64,000 bases of DNA from Stutzerimonas kunmingensis. Its GTDB lineage: Bacteria > Pseudomonadota > Gammaproteobacteria > Pseudomonadales > Pseudomonadaceae. Position numbers and translations under genes: made by a program. Location of the stretch: contig NZ_CP090366.1 in assembly GCF_021432085.1 (NCBI RefSeq), positions 2,542,001 to 2,606,000 of the forward strand. Direction: 5' to 3'. Of this stretch, positions 26,106 through 39,859 are shown one piece after another. The number at the start of each line of letters is the position of its first letter. The first letter of the stretch is position 1. A model generated the notes under the pieces. It saw nothing but the letters and a program-made list of their open reading frames with translations. It ran no database searches and was not told the origin of the DNA.

Positions 26106-27026
26106 ATGCTCGACAGAATCACTGGCATGCGCGTATTCGCCCGCGCTGCCACGGCTGGCAGCCTCTCGGCGGCGGCGCGCCATCTGGAAATGTCGCCAGC
26201 AATGGCCAGCAAGCATGTCGATGCGCTGGAGGCCCGTCTCGGGGTCAAGTTGTTCCACCGCAGCACCCGCCGCCTGAGCCTGACCGAGGCCGGCAGCAAC
26301 TATCTGGAGGCCTGCCAGCGCATCCTCCCGGAGATAGAGGAAGCCGAGGCCAGCGTTGCGTCGCAGCGGATCGAGGCCACCGGGCTGTTGCGCATGAATG
26401 TGCCGCTGACGTTCGGCACGCAATTCATCGCCCCGCTCATTCCGGAGTTCAGCCGTCGCCATCCCGCGGTGAAAGTGGAACTCGGCCTGACCGACAGCCG
26501 GATCGACCTGATCGATGGCGGCTGGGACATGGCCGTTCGCATTGGCAGGCTGCAGGACAGTCCCATGCAGGCCCGCCAGCTTGCCGATTCCCCATTATTG
26601 GTCTGTGCCGCGCCGCGCTATCTGGATGAGCGAGGCGTGCCGCGCAGCGTCGCCGACCTGGGGCAGCACAACTGTCTCGGCTACAGCCTGGCGAGCCTCG
26701 CCGCGGGCAAGGTCTGGCCGTTCGGTCGCAATGCCGAGGTACGGATCGCAGTCAACGGCGACCTGGTCGCCAACAATGGGGAAGCCCTGGTGGCCGCCGC
26801 GGTCGGTGGACAGGGTGTGATCTACCAGCCGCAATTCATTGTCGCCAAGGCGTTGCGCAGCGGTGAACTGGTCGCCGTCGAGCTGGATCAGCCGTGCGTC
26901 GAGCTTGGTGGAATTCACGTCGTCTACCCGCCCGATAGACGTCCTCCGGCCAAGGTCCGGGTGATGATCGATTATCTGGTCGACGCCTTTTCCGCTGACC
27001 TGCCGTGGAGCCTGTCGCCGGACTGA
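26106..27026 (+). CDS. LysR-family transcriptional regulator
   Basis: This 306-residue protein has an N-terminal DNA-binding domain (ITGMRVFARAATAGSLSAAA, MSPAMASKHVDALEARLGV, FHRSTRRLSLTEAG) and a C-terminal effector domain. It stands back to back with the dioxygenase, 103 bases apart, the classic arrangement for a LysR regulator and its target. AGGA lies six bases before the ATG. The gap contains ACTCACTAGTGAG (palindromic core, 26043-26055), which could be its binding site. The inducer is unknown. Confidence 0.9.
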   Translation: MLDRITGMRVFARAATAGSLSAAARHLEMSPAMASKHVDALEARLGVKLFHRSTRRLSLTEAGSNYLEACQRILPEIEEAEASVASQRIEATGLLRMNVPLTFGTQFIAPLIPEFSRRHPAVKVELGLTDSRIDLIDGGWDMAVRIGRLQDSPMQARQLADSPLLVCAAPRYLDERGVPRSVADLGQHNCLGYSLASLAAGKVWPFGRNAEVRIAVNGDLVANNGEALVAAAVGGQGVIYQPQFIVAKALRSGELVAVELDQPCVELGGIHVVYPPDRRPPAKVRVMIDYLVDAFSADLPWSLSPD

Positions 27027-27186
27027 ATCCGGTCTAGTACAGCCGCAAGACCGCGGTCCAGAGCGCAACCCGCACGCTAAAACTGCCACCACCGCGATAG
27101 AAAAGGTGAACCGCTACTGCGCGCAAAAGTCGGAACAGATGTGCGCATCGGCGATTGCGCACCTGTCTGGGCGAATTGGAGTGGTT

Positions 27187-27285
27187 ATGAAAGCGGTCAA
27201 CCCCATCACCGGTGAAACGCCCTGCGTAGCAGCTACCGCCGCCAGTAATCCGGCAAGCGCCTCGTCTGTCCTGATTGCACGGTAG
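27187..27285 (+). CDS. Possible 32-residue protein upstream of the DUF72 gene
   Basis: ATG 27187 is preceded by GGAG (27178-27181) at five bases and opens 32 codons (MKAVNPITGETPCVAATAAS..) to TAG 27283-27285, ten bases before the DUF72 start. G or C at third positions is about 60 percent, lower than in neighbouring genes, which argues against coding. It could be a leader or a small protein; I recognise no family. Confidence 0.3.
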   Translation: MKAVNPITGETPCVAATAASNPASASSVLIAR

Positions 27286-27294
27286 GGCCCGTCC

Positions 27295-28212
27295 ATGGCG
27301 AACATTCATATCGGTATATCCGGCTGGCGTTATGCGCCCTGGCGCGGCGATTTCTACCCCAAGGGGCTGACGCAGAAGAAGGAACTGCAGTTCGCCTCGC
27401 GCGCGGTGAGCAGCATCGAGATCAATGGCTCGTTCTATTCGCTGCAGACCCCGGAACGCTATGCCGACTGGTACGCCGATACGCCAAAGGGCTTCGTTTT
27501 CAGCATCAAGGGGCCGCGCTACATAACCCACGTGCGCCGTCTTAACGATGTGGAGAAACCGATCGCCAACTTCTTCGCTTCGGGAATCTTCCAGCTCAAG
27601 GAAAAACTCGGGCCGATCCTCTGGCAGTTCCCGCCTTCGTTCAAATTCGATGCGGAACTGTTCGAGACTTTTCTTCGCCAGCTGCCCCACGACACCGAAG
27701 CCGCGCTGGCCATCGCCAAAGGATGCGAGCCCCGCATGGAGGGGCGCAGCTACCTGTCCATCGACCGCAAGCGGCCGATGCGGCATGCGGTGGAAATCCG
27801 CAACGCCAGTTTCGCCGAGCCCGAATTCATCGACCTGCTGCGCAAGTACCGGGTCGCGCTGGTGGTGGCAGACACCGCCGGCAAGTGGCCGCACCTAGAA
27901 GACCTCACCAGCGACTTCGTCTACATCCGCCTGCATGGCGCGGAAAAGCTCTATACCAGCGGTTACACCGATGCCGCGCTGGACCACTGGTGCCAACGCA
28001 TCCAGCGCTGGAGCGACGGCGACCAGCCCGATGACGCGCGACTGACCAGCCCGCGCAAGCCGCGGCCGCGCAAATCCCGCGCGGTGTACTGCTATTTCGA
28101 CAACGACGTGAAGGTTCGCGCGCCCTATGACGCGCGGCAACTGCTGCGCCGGCTCGGCCTGGATGAACACCTGCAGGCCACGCCTGGCCAACTGGAAGGA
28201 GCAATGGTTTGA
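27295..28212 (+). CDS. DUF72 (YecE-like) protein
   Basis: This 305-residue DUF72 protein folds as a TIM barrel. Marks are HIGISGWRYAPWRGDFYP at the N-terminus, SSIEINGSFYSLQ, FSIKGPRYITHVRRL, LGPILWQFPPSF, HAVEIRNASF and FVYIRLHGAEKLY. The family is widespread but has no proven activity. It carries a short insert of basic residues near the end (SPRKPRPRKSRAVYCYF). It overlaps the next gene by TTGA, so it appears to be the first gene of a four-gene operon with the phosphatase-like, ClsB and YbhN genes. Confidence 0.9.
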   Translation: MANIHIGISGWRYAPWRGDFYPKGLTQKKELQFASRAVSSIEINGSFYSLQTPERYADWYADTPKGFVFSIKGPRYITHVRRLNDVEKPIANFFASGIFQLKEKLGPILWQFPPSFKFDAELFETFLRQLPHDTEAALAIAKGCEPRMEGRSYLSIDRKRPMRHAVEIRNASFAEPEFIDLLRKYRVALVVADTAGKWPHLEDLTSDFVYIRLHGAEKLYTSGYTDAALDHWCQRIQRWSDGDQPDDARLTSPRKPRPRKSRAVYCYFDNDVKVRAPYDARQLLRRLGLDEHLQATPGQLEGAMV

Positions 28213-29012
28213 CTCTGGACAAAAATCACCCGATCGAAAGCGCCGACCTCGATGCCCACATGGCGACAGCGGTCAATTCGATCCGCATTCTCACGGTCAA
28301 TACGCACAAGGGCTTCACCGCACTCAACCGTCGCTTCATCCTCCCCGAGCTGCGTGAAGCGGTGCGCAGCGTCTCGGCGGATGTGGTGTTCCTGCAGGAA
28401 GTTCTCGGCACCCACGACAAGCACGCAATGCGCTTTCACAACTGGCCGTCCACGCCACAGTACGAGTTTCTGGCCGACAGCATCTGGACCGATTTCGCCT
28501 ACGGCCGCAACGCGGTATACCCGGACGGCGACCATGGCAATGCCGTGCTGTCGAAGTTTCCGATCATCCGCTACGAGAACCTCGACATTTCCATCGCCGG
28601 CCCGGAACGCCGCGGGCTGCTGCATAGCGTGCTGCAGGTGCCGGGACACGACGAGTTTCACGCGATCTGCGTACACCTTGGGCTGCGCGAGTCGCACCGT
28701 CAGCAGCAGCTGGAACTGCTCTGCAACCTGCTCGACTCGCTGCCCGAAGGTGCGCCCGTGGTGGTCGCCGGGGACTTCAACGACTGGCGACTCAAGGCCA
28801 CCAGGACCCTGGACCGCTGTGCTGGCCTGCATGAGGTCTTCGCCGTTTCCCAGGGTCAGGTGGCGAAAACCTTCCCGGCACGCTGGCCGATGCTGCGCCT
28901 GGACCGCATCTATGTGCGCAATGCCAGCAGCCACGATGCGCGAATCCTCGGTAACAAACCCTGGACGCACTTGTCCGATCATCTGCCCCTAGCGGTGGAG
29001 ATACATCTATGA
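28209..29012 (+). CDS. Endonuclease/exonuclease/phosphatase family protein (YbhP-like)
   Basis: This 267-residue EEP-fold protein shows ILTVNTHKGFTALNRRF with the first Asn, VVFLQEVLG with the metal-binding glutamate, GDFNDWR with Asp and Asn, LDRIYVRN and LSDHLPLAVE with the final Asp-His pair. All metal and catalytic residues are present. The TTG at 28209 is used because GGAAGGAG (28194-28201) lies seven bases upstream and TTGA overlaps the DUF72 stop; the first in-frame ATG is at 28260. In E. coli the homologue ybhP sits beside clsB and ybhN, and the order is conserved here. Its substrate, possibly a lipid-linked phosphodiester, is unknown. Confidence 0.88.
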   Translation: MTLDKNHPIESADLDAHMATAVNSIRILTVNTHKGFTALNRRFILPELREAVRSVSADVVFLQEVLGTHDKHAMRFHNWPSTPQYEFLADSIWTDFAYGRNAVYPDGDHGNAVLSKFPIIRYENLDISIAGPERRGLLHSVLQVPGHDEFHAICVHLGLRESHRQQQLELLCNLLDSLPEGAPVVVAGDFNDWRLKATRTLDRCAGLHEVFAVSQGQVAKTFPARWPMLRLDRIYVRNASSHDARILGNKPWTHLSDHLPLAVEIHL

Positions 29013-30253
29013 GTTACCACTGGAGAGACGGGAATCGCCTTCAGTTACTGGAAAACGGCGAAGAGTTCTTTCCTCGAGTGTTCGAGGTCATCGCCCAGGC
29101 CAAGAAAGAAGTGCTGCTGGAAACCTTCATCCTGTTCCAGGACAAGGTAGGCGCAGAGCTGCAGAAAGCGCTGATCGCCGCCGCGGAAAACGGCGCCAGC
29201 GTCGATGTGACCGTGGACGGCTACGGCTCGGCGGACCTGTGCGGTGATTTCGTCACCGCCATGACCCGGGTCGGCGTGCGTATTCACATGTTCGATCCCG
29301 GCAAGCGCCTGCTCGGCCGCCGGCTCAACGTGTTCCGGCGCATGCATCGCAAGATCGTCGTGGTCGATGGCGAAATCGCCTTTATCGGCGGCATCAATTT
29401 CTCCGCCGATCACCTGGGTGACTTCGGGCCGGCCGCCAAGCAGGACTATGCCCTGCAGGTGGAAGGTCCCGTGGTGCGTGATATCCACCACTTCGCACTG
29501 GCGCAGATCGCACCGGACAAGCCGACCCATCGCTGGTGGCGGCGGCGCATGCGTCATCAGACGCCGGGTTACGGTGGCGTCAGCCGTGGCGAGGCGCGGG
29601 CGCTGTTCGTCATCCGCGACAACGACCAGCACCGCAACGACATCGAGCAGCACTACCTGCAAGCGATTCGAGATGCACGCTCCAGGTTGTTGATTGCAAA
29701 CGCGTATTTCTTCCCCGGTTATCGTGTATTGCGGGAAATCCGCAACGCCGCGCGGCGCGGGGTGCGGGTGCGGCTGATCCTCCAGGGCGAGCCGGACATG
29801 CCCATCGCCAAGTTCGGCGCACGCATGCTCTACAACTACCTGATGCGCGACGGGGTGGAGATCCACGAGTACTGCCGCCGCCCGCTGCATGGCAAGGTCG
29901 CGCTGGCCGACTACGAGTGGTCTACTGTCGGCTCGAGCAACCTCGATCCGCTGAGCCTGTCGCTCAATCTGGAGGCCAACCTGATCATTCGTGATCATGT
30001 GTTCAACCGCCACCTGCACGAGCGCCTCGATCACCTGCTGCAGACCGACTGCCGGCGTATTCCGCTGGAGCGGATCGTCCGCGGTTTCTGGTGGCGTGCG
30101 CCGCTGGCCTTCCTGATCTTCCACTTCCTGCGGCACTTCCCGGGACTGGTCAGCCTGTTCCCCGAGCACAAGCCACGCCTGGAGCTGATCGATCCGGACA
30201 CCACCCGCCCACTCGATCCCGTGCCTTCTCCCCTGCAGCGAGACCACCAATGA
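29009..30253 (+). CDS. clsB: Cardiolipin synthase B
   Basis: This 414-residue phospholipase D superfamily enzyme condenses two phosphatidylglycerols, or PG with another lipid, into cardiolipin. Two HKD motifs are visible: HRKIVVVDGEIAFIGG near residue 113 and HGKVALADYEWSTVGSSN near residue 294. Each is followed by the usual GGIN or GSSN segment. It lacks N-terminal membrane spans, as expected for ClsB/YbhO rather than ClsA. It overlaps the EEP gene and ybhN by ATGA. Cardiolipin synthesis beside trehalose and glucan genes fits an osmotic-stress theme. Confidence 0.92.
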   Translation: MSYHWRDGNRLQLLENGEEFFPRVFEVIAQAKKEVLLETFILFQDKVGAELQKALIAAAENGASVDVTVDGYGSADLCGDFVTAMTRVGVRIHMFDPGKRLLGRRLNVFRRMHRKIVVVDGEIAFIGGINFSADHLGDFGPAAKQDYALQVEGPVVRDIHHFALAQIAPDKPTHRWWRRRMRHQTPGYGGVSRGEARALFVIRDNDQHRNDIEQHYLQAIRDARSRLLIANAYFFPGYRVLREIRNAARRGVRVRLILQGEPDMPIAKFGARMLYNYLMRDGVEIHEYCRRPLHGKVALADYEWSTVGSSNLDPLSLSLNLEANLIIRDHVFNRHLHERLDHLLQTDCRRIPLERIVRGFWWRAPLAFLIFHFLRHFPGLVSLFPEHKPRLELIDPDTTRPLDPVPSPLQRDHQ

Positions 30254-31257
30254 GCCAGACCAACCAGGCCGAGGCAAAGAGCGGCTGGCGCCGACGCTGG
30301 CCGCTGATCAAGAAGATCCTCACCTATGTGTTCTTCGCACTTGTTGTCGGCCTGCTAGTCGGTCTCGCGCGCAACCTCGATTGGGGTGAGGTCTATAAGA
30401 CCCTGCGCAACTACCAGGCGCAGACGCTGTGGATGGCTGGCGCTGCCGCTTTTGGCAGCTACCTCGTGTACTGCTTCTTCGATGTGCTGGGCAAAGCCTA
30501 CGCACGGCATGACCTGCCGATCCGACAGATCCTGCCGGTGACCTTCGTCTGCTACGCCTTCAACCTCAACCTGAGCGCCTGGGTCGGCGGCATCGCCCTG
30601 CGTTTCCGTCTGTACTCGCGCCTGGGGCTGAAACCCTCGCAGATCACCCGGGTATTCACCATGAGCATCCTCACCAACTGGCTGGGCTACATGTGGCTGG
30701 CCGGAATGATCTTCGCCATGGGCTGGATTCAGCCGCCGGCCAGCTGGGAAATCGGCTTCACCGCCCTGCGGGTGCTTGGCGTCGGCCTGCTGGTGGCGTG
30801 TGTGGTGTATCTGTGGCTGTGCGGCTTCTCCAAGCGTCGCTCATGGACCATTCGCGGCCACGAGATTCAACTGCCTTCGCTGCGCCTGGCTCTGATCCAG
30901 CTGGTGCTGGGCGCCGCCAACTGGTCGCTGATGGCGCTGGTGGTGTACTTCATGCTTTCCCAGAAGGCCGCCTATCCCGAAGTGCTGGGTATCCTGATGA
31001 TCAGCAGCATCGCCGGCGTGGTCACCCACATCCCGGCTGGGCTCGGCGTCATCGAGGCGGTATTCGTGGCAATGCTCGCCGACGAGATGAGCAAAGGCGC
31101 CATCGTCGGCGGTCTGATCGGCTACCGGGTCATCTACTTCCTGATCCCCCTGCTGTTCGCCACCCTCGTCTATGTGGTGCTCGAAGCCCGGGCGAAGAAG
31201 CTGCGCAGCAGCAACCAGGCCGGTGACCAGCAGACTGTCTCTCAGGAAACGAGCTGA
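30250..31257 (+). CDS. ybhN: YbhN/UPF0104 (LPG synthase transmembrane-type) inner-membrane protein
   Basis: This 335-residue multi-span membrane protein of the UPF0104 family is related to the membrane half of MprF. The first span is at about residues 19-38 (ILTYVFFALVVGLLVGLA). Conserved pieces are NLNLSAWVGGIALRFRLYSRLG, a small-residue helix (LGAANWSLMALVVYFML) and ISSIAGVVTHIPAGLGVIEAVF. ATG 30250 forms an ATGA overlap with clsB; a longer frame from 30091 simply runs through clsB. The ybhP-clsB-ybhN order matches E. coli. A flippase or lipid-transport role is proposed for the family but not established. Confidence 0.9.
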   Translation: MSQTNQAEAKSGWRRRWPLIKKILTYVFFALVVGLLVGLARNLDWGEVYKTLRNYQAQTLWMAGAAAFGSYLVYCFFDVLGKAYARHDLPIRQILPVTFVCYAFNLNLSAWVGGIALRFRLYSRLGLKPSQITRVFTMSILTNWLGYMWLAGMIFAMGWIQPPASWEIGFTALRVLGVGLLVACVVYLWLCGFSKRRSWTIRGHEIQLPSLRLALIQLVLGAANWSLMALVVYFMLSQKAAYPEVLGILMISSIAGVVTHIPAGLGVIEAVFVAMLADEMSKGAIVGGLIGYRVIYFLIPLLFATLVYVVLEARAKKLRSSNQAGDQQTVSQETS

Positions 31258-31578
31258 AGGTCAGCGAGAGCGATCTCCGGAAGACCGCGATTCGAGATGT
31301 GCTCCGTTCGCGACCAGGGTCGCACCATAAATGCGGATACCTGAACGGAGGGGAACAGCCTCACCGGTCGGTTCTGTCAGCAGCTCTATCCACGACAGGC
31401 TCGCCGCAGCGTCCGTGGCAGTGGCAGTGGGCTTGACCGCTAGTTGGAATCCGCAACGCGTCCTCCAAGGCACACACTCAATGAGTGCTAGACCGTGACC
31501 ATCGCGGTGCAGCCTAGCGCATCGCTCTGCAAGTGCCTTAGAGCGCACAAGCCGCGAGAAAGCGGATGCCCTACCCGC
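31258..31578. other. Gap of about 320 bp without a supported gene
   Basis: This stretch separates the convergent ybhN and glgB genes. A minus-strand frame at 31261-31548 (95 codons, GTG start) nearly fills it, but it has no ribosome site, no family resemblance and lies beyond the glgB terminator. I see no other structure. Confidence 0.5.
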
Positions 31579-31613
31579 AAAAAAAAACGCCGCTCAGGTT
31601 GTCCCGAGCGGCG
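31579..31613 (-). terminator. Intrinsic terminator of glgB
   Basis: On the minus strand CGCCGCTC (31613-31606) and GAGCGGCG (31595-31588) form a perfect 8-bp stem with a 10-base loop, followed by nine T residues (31587-31579). It lies 18 bases beyond the glgB stop and is a textbook rho-independent terminator for the glgE-treS-glgB operon. Confidence 0.9.
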
Positions 31614-31631
31614 CTCTTCAGTGCGGCAGCC

Positions 31632-33837
31632 TTACACCTGCGGCCGCAGTACCAGCACGCCGAGCGGCGGCAGGGTCAGTGACAGCGAGACCTTCTCACC
31701 GTGGTTCTCGATCGGCTCGGCGAGCATGCCGCCGCCGTTGCCGGTGTTCGAGCCGCCGTAGCAGGCCGCGTCGCTGTTGAAGACCTCCAGCCACTTGGCG
31801 TCCACCGGAACGCCGATGCGGTAGGCCTCACGTACCACCGGCGTGAAGTTGGCAACCACCAGCAGCGGATGCCCGGTTGAGCTCTTGCGCAGCCAGGCGA
31901 ACACGCTGTTGGCGCGATCATCGCCGATCAGCCACTGGAAACCCTGCGGGTCGCTGTCCAGTTCGTGCAACGCCGGCTCCTGGCTGTACAGCCGGTTCAG
32001 ATCGCGCACCAGGTTCTGCACGCCACGGTGATCGGCCTCTTCGAGCAGATGCCAGTCCAGCTCGCGGTCATGGTTCCACTCGCGCCACTGGCCGAACTCG
32101 CTGCCCATGAACAGCAGCTTCTTGCCCGGGTGCGTCCACATGAACGACAAGTAGGCGCGCAGGTTGGCGAACTTCTGCCAGCGATCCCCGGGCATCTTGT
32201 CGACCAATGAGCCTTTGCCGTGGACCACTTCGTCGTGGGAAATCGGCAGGACGAAGTGCTCGGAATAGGCGTAGACCATGCTGAAGGTCATCTTGTCGTG
32301 GTGGTACTGCCGATTGATCGGGTCTTCCTGGATGTACTTCAGCGAGTCGTGCATCCAGCCCATGTTCCACTTGTAGGAAAAGCCGAGGCCACCTTCGCTG
32401 GTGGGCTTGCTGACCCCCGGAAAGGCTGTCGATTCCTCGGCGATCACCAGCGCGCCAGGGGTTTCCGTAGCCACGACGTCGTTCAGATGGCGCAGGAAGT
32501 CGATCGCCTCGAGGTTCTCACGCCCGCCGTGGCGGTTCGGAATCCACTCGCCGTCCTTGCGCGAATAGTCGCGATAGAGCATCGAAGCCACCGCATCGAC
32601 ACGCAGGGCATCGACGTGGAATTCGCGCAGCCAGTGCAGCGCCGACGCGAGCATGAAGCCGTGCACCTCGGTGCGGCCGAGGTTGTAGATGTAGGTATCC
32701 CAGTCCTGATGGAAGCCCTCGAACGGGTGCGCGTATTCGTACAGCGCGGTGCCGTCGAATTCGCCCAGGCCATGGGCGTCGGTGGGAAAGTGCGCCGGCA
32801 CCCAGTCGAGGATCACACCGATGCCGGCGTTATGGCAGGCGTCGACGAACTCGGCGAAATCATGGGCGTTCCCGTAGCGCGCACTTGGCGCGAACTGCGA
32901 GAGCAGCTGGTAGCCCCATGAGCCACCGAAGGGATGCTCCATGATCGGCATCAGCTCGATGTGGGTGAAACCCATGTCCACTACGTAGGGGATCAGGCGC
33001 TCGGCCAGTTCGTGCCAGTCGTACAGGCGGCCATCGTCACCACCGTCACGTCGCCAGGAGCCCGCATGCAGCTCGTAGATGCTCATCGGCGCCTTGACCG
33101 ACTGGCGCGCGGCGCGCTGCTGCAACCAGCCATGGTCCTTCCACTGGTAGTCCAGCGGCCGGGCTATGACCGAAGCGGTGCCCGGCGGGTGCTCGGTTGC
33201 CAGGGCGATCGGGTCGGCCTTGAGCGGCAGGATGCCGTTCGGTCCGAGAATCTCGTACTTGTAGGTATCGCCCGGCTGCAGGCGAGGGATGAACAACTCC
33301 CACACGCCGGACGGAAAGCGCAGCCGCATCGGATGACGGCGACCGTCCCAGCCATTGAAGCTGCCGACTATCGACACTCGGCGCGCGTTGGGCGCCCACA
33401 CGGCGAAGCGCACGCCCTGCACACCGTCCACTTCCAGCACCTGCGAGCCGAATACCCGGCCGATCTGCCGGTGATTGCCTTCGGAAAACAGGTGCATGTC
33501 CAGCTCGCCCAGTTGCGGACCGAAGCTGTAGGGGTCTTCAGTGATCTGCTCGCCGCCGGCCCAGCGAATCTTCAGCAGGTAGGGTTGCTGATGTGGCAGG
33601 CGGATAAAGAAGAATCCGGGCACCTGCCCCTGCTCCATCACGGCAAGCAGTTGCTCATCGCGGTCGAGCACTTCGGCACCCAGGGCATTGGGCAGGTAGG
33701 CGCGAATCACGATTCCCCCGCCGTCAGGATGCGGCCCGAGAATGGAAAACGGGTTGCCATGCTCGGCTCGCACCAGGGCGTCTACATCGGCGTCGCTGGG
33801 CATCAGGGTTTCCCCTGGCATGGTCAGAACCGGACGA

Positions 33838-33845
<8 letters not shown>
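31632..33845 (-). CDS. glgB: 1,4-alpha-glucan branching enzyme
   Basis: This 737-residue GH13_9 enzyme introduces alpha-1,6 branches into linear alpha-glucan. Two N-terminal CBM48-type domains ([15 protein letters not shown] and [20 protein letters not shown]) precede the barrel, which carries [29 protein letters not shown] (nucleophile near residue 414), [15 protein letters not shown] (acid/base) and [18 protein letters not shown] 33845 is chosen because GGAGG lies five bases upstream. A longer frame to 34136 is just the antisense-like extension through treS. The start overlaps the treS stop by eight bases, so the two are coupled. Confidence 0.95.
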
Positions 33846-37164
<3,319 letters not shown>

Positions 37165-37254
37165 GTTCTTCATTCCTGTCGCGGTGTGAAGGCCCAGGCC
37201 GGATCGGCGCATTAGGCAACGGCAGAGCAACAGCTGAATTCACATCAACAAAGC

Positions 37255-37283
37255 GTTATAAACGTATGATTCAAATGAATTAA
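37255..37283 (-). promoter_or_regulatory. Sigma-70-like promoter between glgE and treS
   Basis: On the minus strand TTAATT (37283-37278) is followed after 17 bases by TATAAC (37260-37255), inside an AT-rich island that stands out from the GC-rich surroundings. Transcription would begin near 37248 with a leader of about 84 bases before treS. Direct repeats AACAGCTG lie on both sides (37229-37236 and 37282-37289), about five helical turns apart. Confidence 0.4.
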
Positions 37284-37300
37284 CAGCTGCGCCCGAGAAA

Positions 37301-39313
<2,013 letters not shown>

Positions 39314-39418
39314 CGAACGGGCTCCTGGGGCGCATGGGTTCGGGTTGCCCGAGCCGCCTCTGGACGCGTCATCGTGCGGTTCGGGAGGCGACCGGTACGG
39401 TTTTCGTCGGCTCTTTCT

Positions 39419-39445
39419 TCCGAGCCAAGTGACCCTGGAAAGTTC
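39419..39445 (-). promoter_or_regulatory. AlgU (sigma-22)-like promoter upstream of glgE
   Basis: On the minus strand GAACTT (39445-39440) is followed after 16 bases by TCGGA (39423-39419), ten of eleven positions of the AlgU consensus. It would start transcription near 39412, giving a leader of about 100 bases before glgE. A similar element precedes glgA on the other strand, suggesting joint control of the two arms. Confidence 0.5.
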
Positions 39446-39671
39446 AGCCCCGGGCGGCCGTTAGCCAGCCCGTCCGGCGACCGGTCGAGCCTGGTGGAGC
39501 GCAATACGGCAGTTGCCGTTTTCAAGCCCCCCGTGAGTGGGTGCCGAACCCGACCACGCCGACGGTCGCCAGCGCCGCGAGCAGCGACGATTGGCCGGAA
39601 CCTCGCCTACGTGGGCCGATCAATGCAGAACGGCCGCCAAGGCTGAGCGGGCGAACACCAGGAGAACGACG

Positions 39672-39836
39672 ATGACTCACGTGCGACCCGATGTGCCGCA
39701 ACCCGACCCGATCGTGCATGACAAGCCGGGCGATGTGCCGCAGGTGCCTTGTGCCGAGGAGCTGGACGAACACAAGCCCGGCGCGCCATATGGAAACCAG
39801 ACCGTGGCGGATACCGACGACCCCCAGACCACCTGA
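39672..39836 (+). CDS. Small proline/aspartate-rich protein of unknown function
   Basis: This 54-residue protein (MTHVRPDVPQPDPIVHDKPG and so on) is rich in P, D and E with one cysteine, acidic and probably disordered, without a signal peptide. AGGAG (39660-39664) lies seven bases before the ATG, which makes a real gene likely; extending the frame to 39537 adds only unrelated residues. It lies between glgE and the LigD-type polymerase. I recognise no named family. Small hydrophilic proteins of this type are common in Pseudomonas stress islands. Confidence 0.6.
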   Translation: MTHVRPDVPQPDPIVHDKPGDVPQVPCAEELDEHKPGAPYGNQTVADTDDPQTT

Positions 39837-39859
39837 TCGCTCGCCGCCACGCCGTTGTC

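Noticed and set aside
31261-31548. Minus-strand frame of 95 codons nearly filling the ybhN-glgB gap
   Set aside because: It has a GTG start without a ribosome site, no recognisable family and lies beyond the glgB terminator, so it would need its own promoter. Open frames of this size arise by chance at this GC content.
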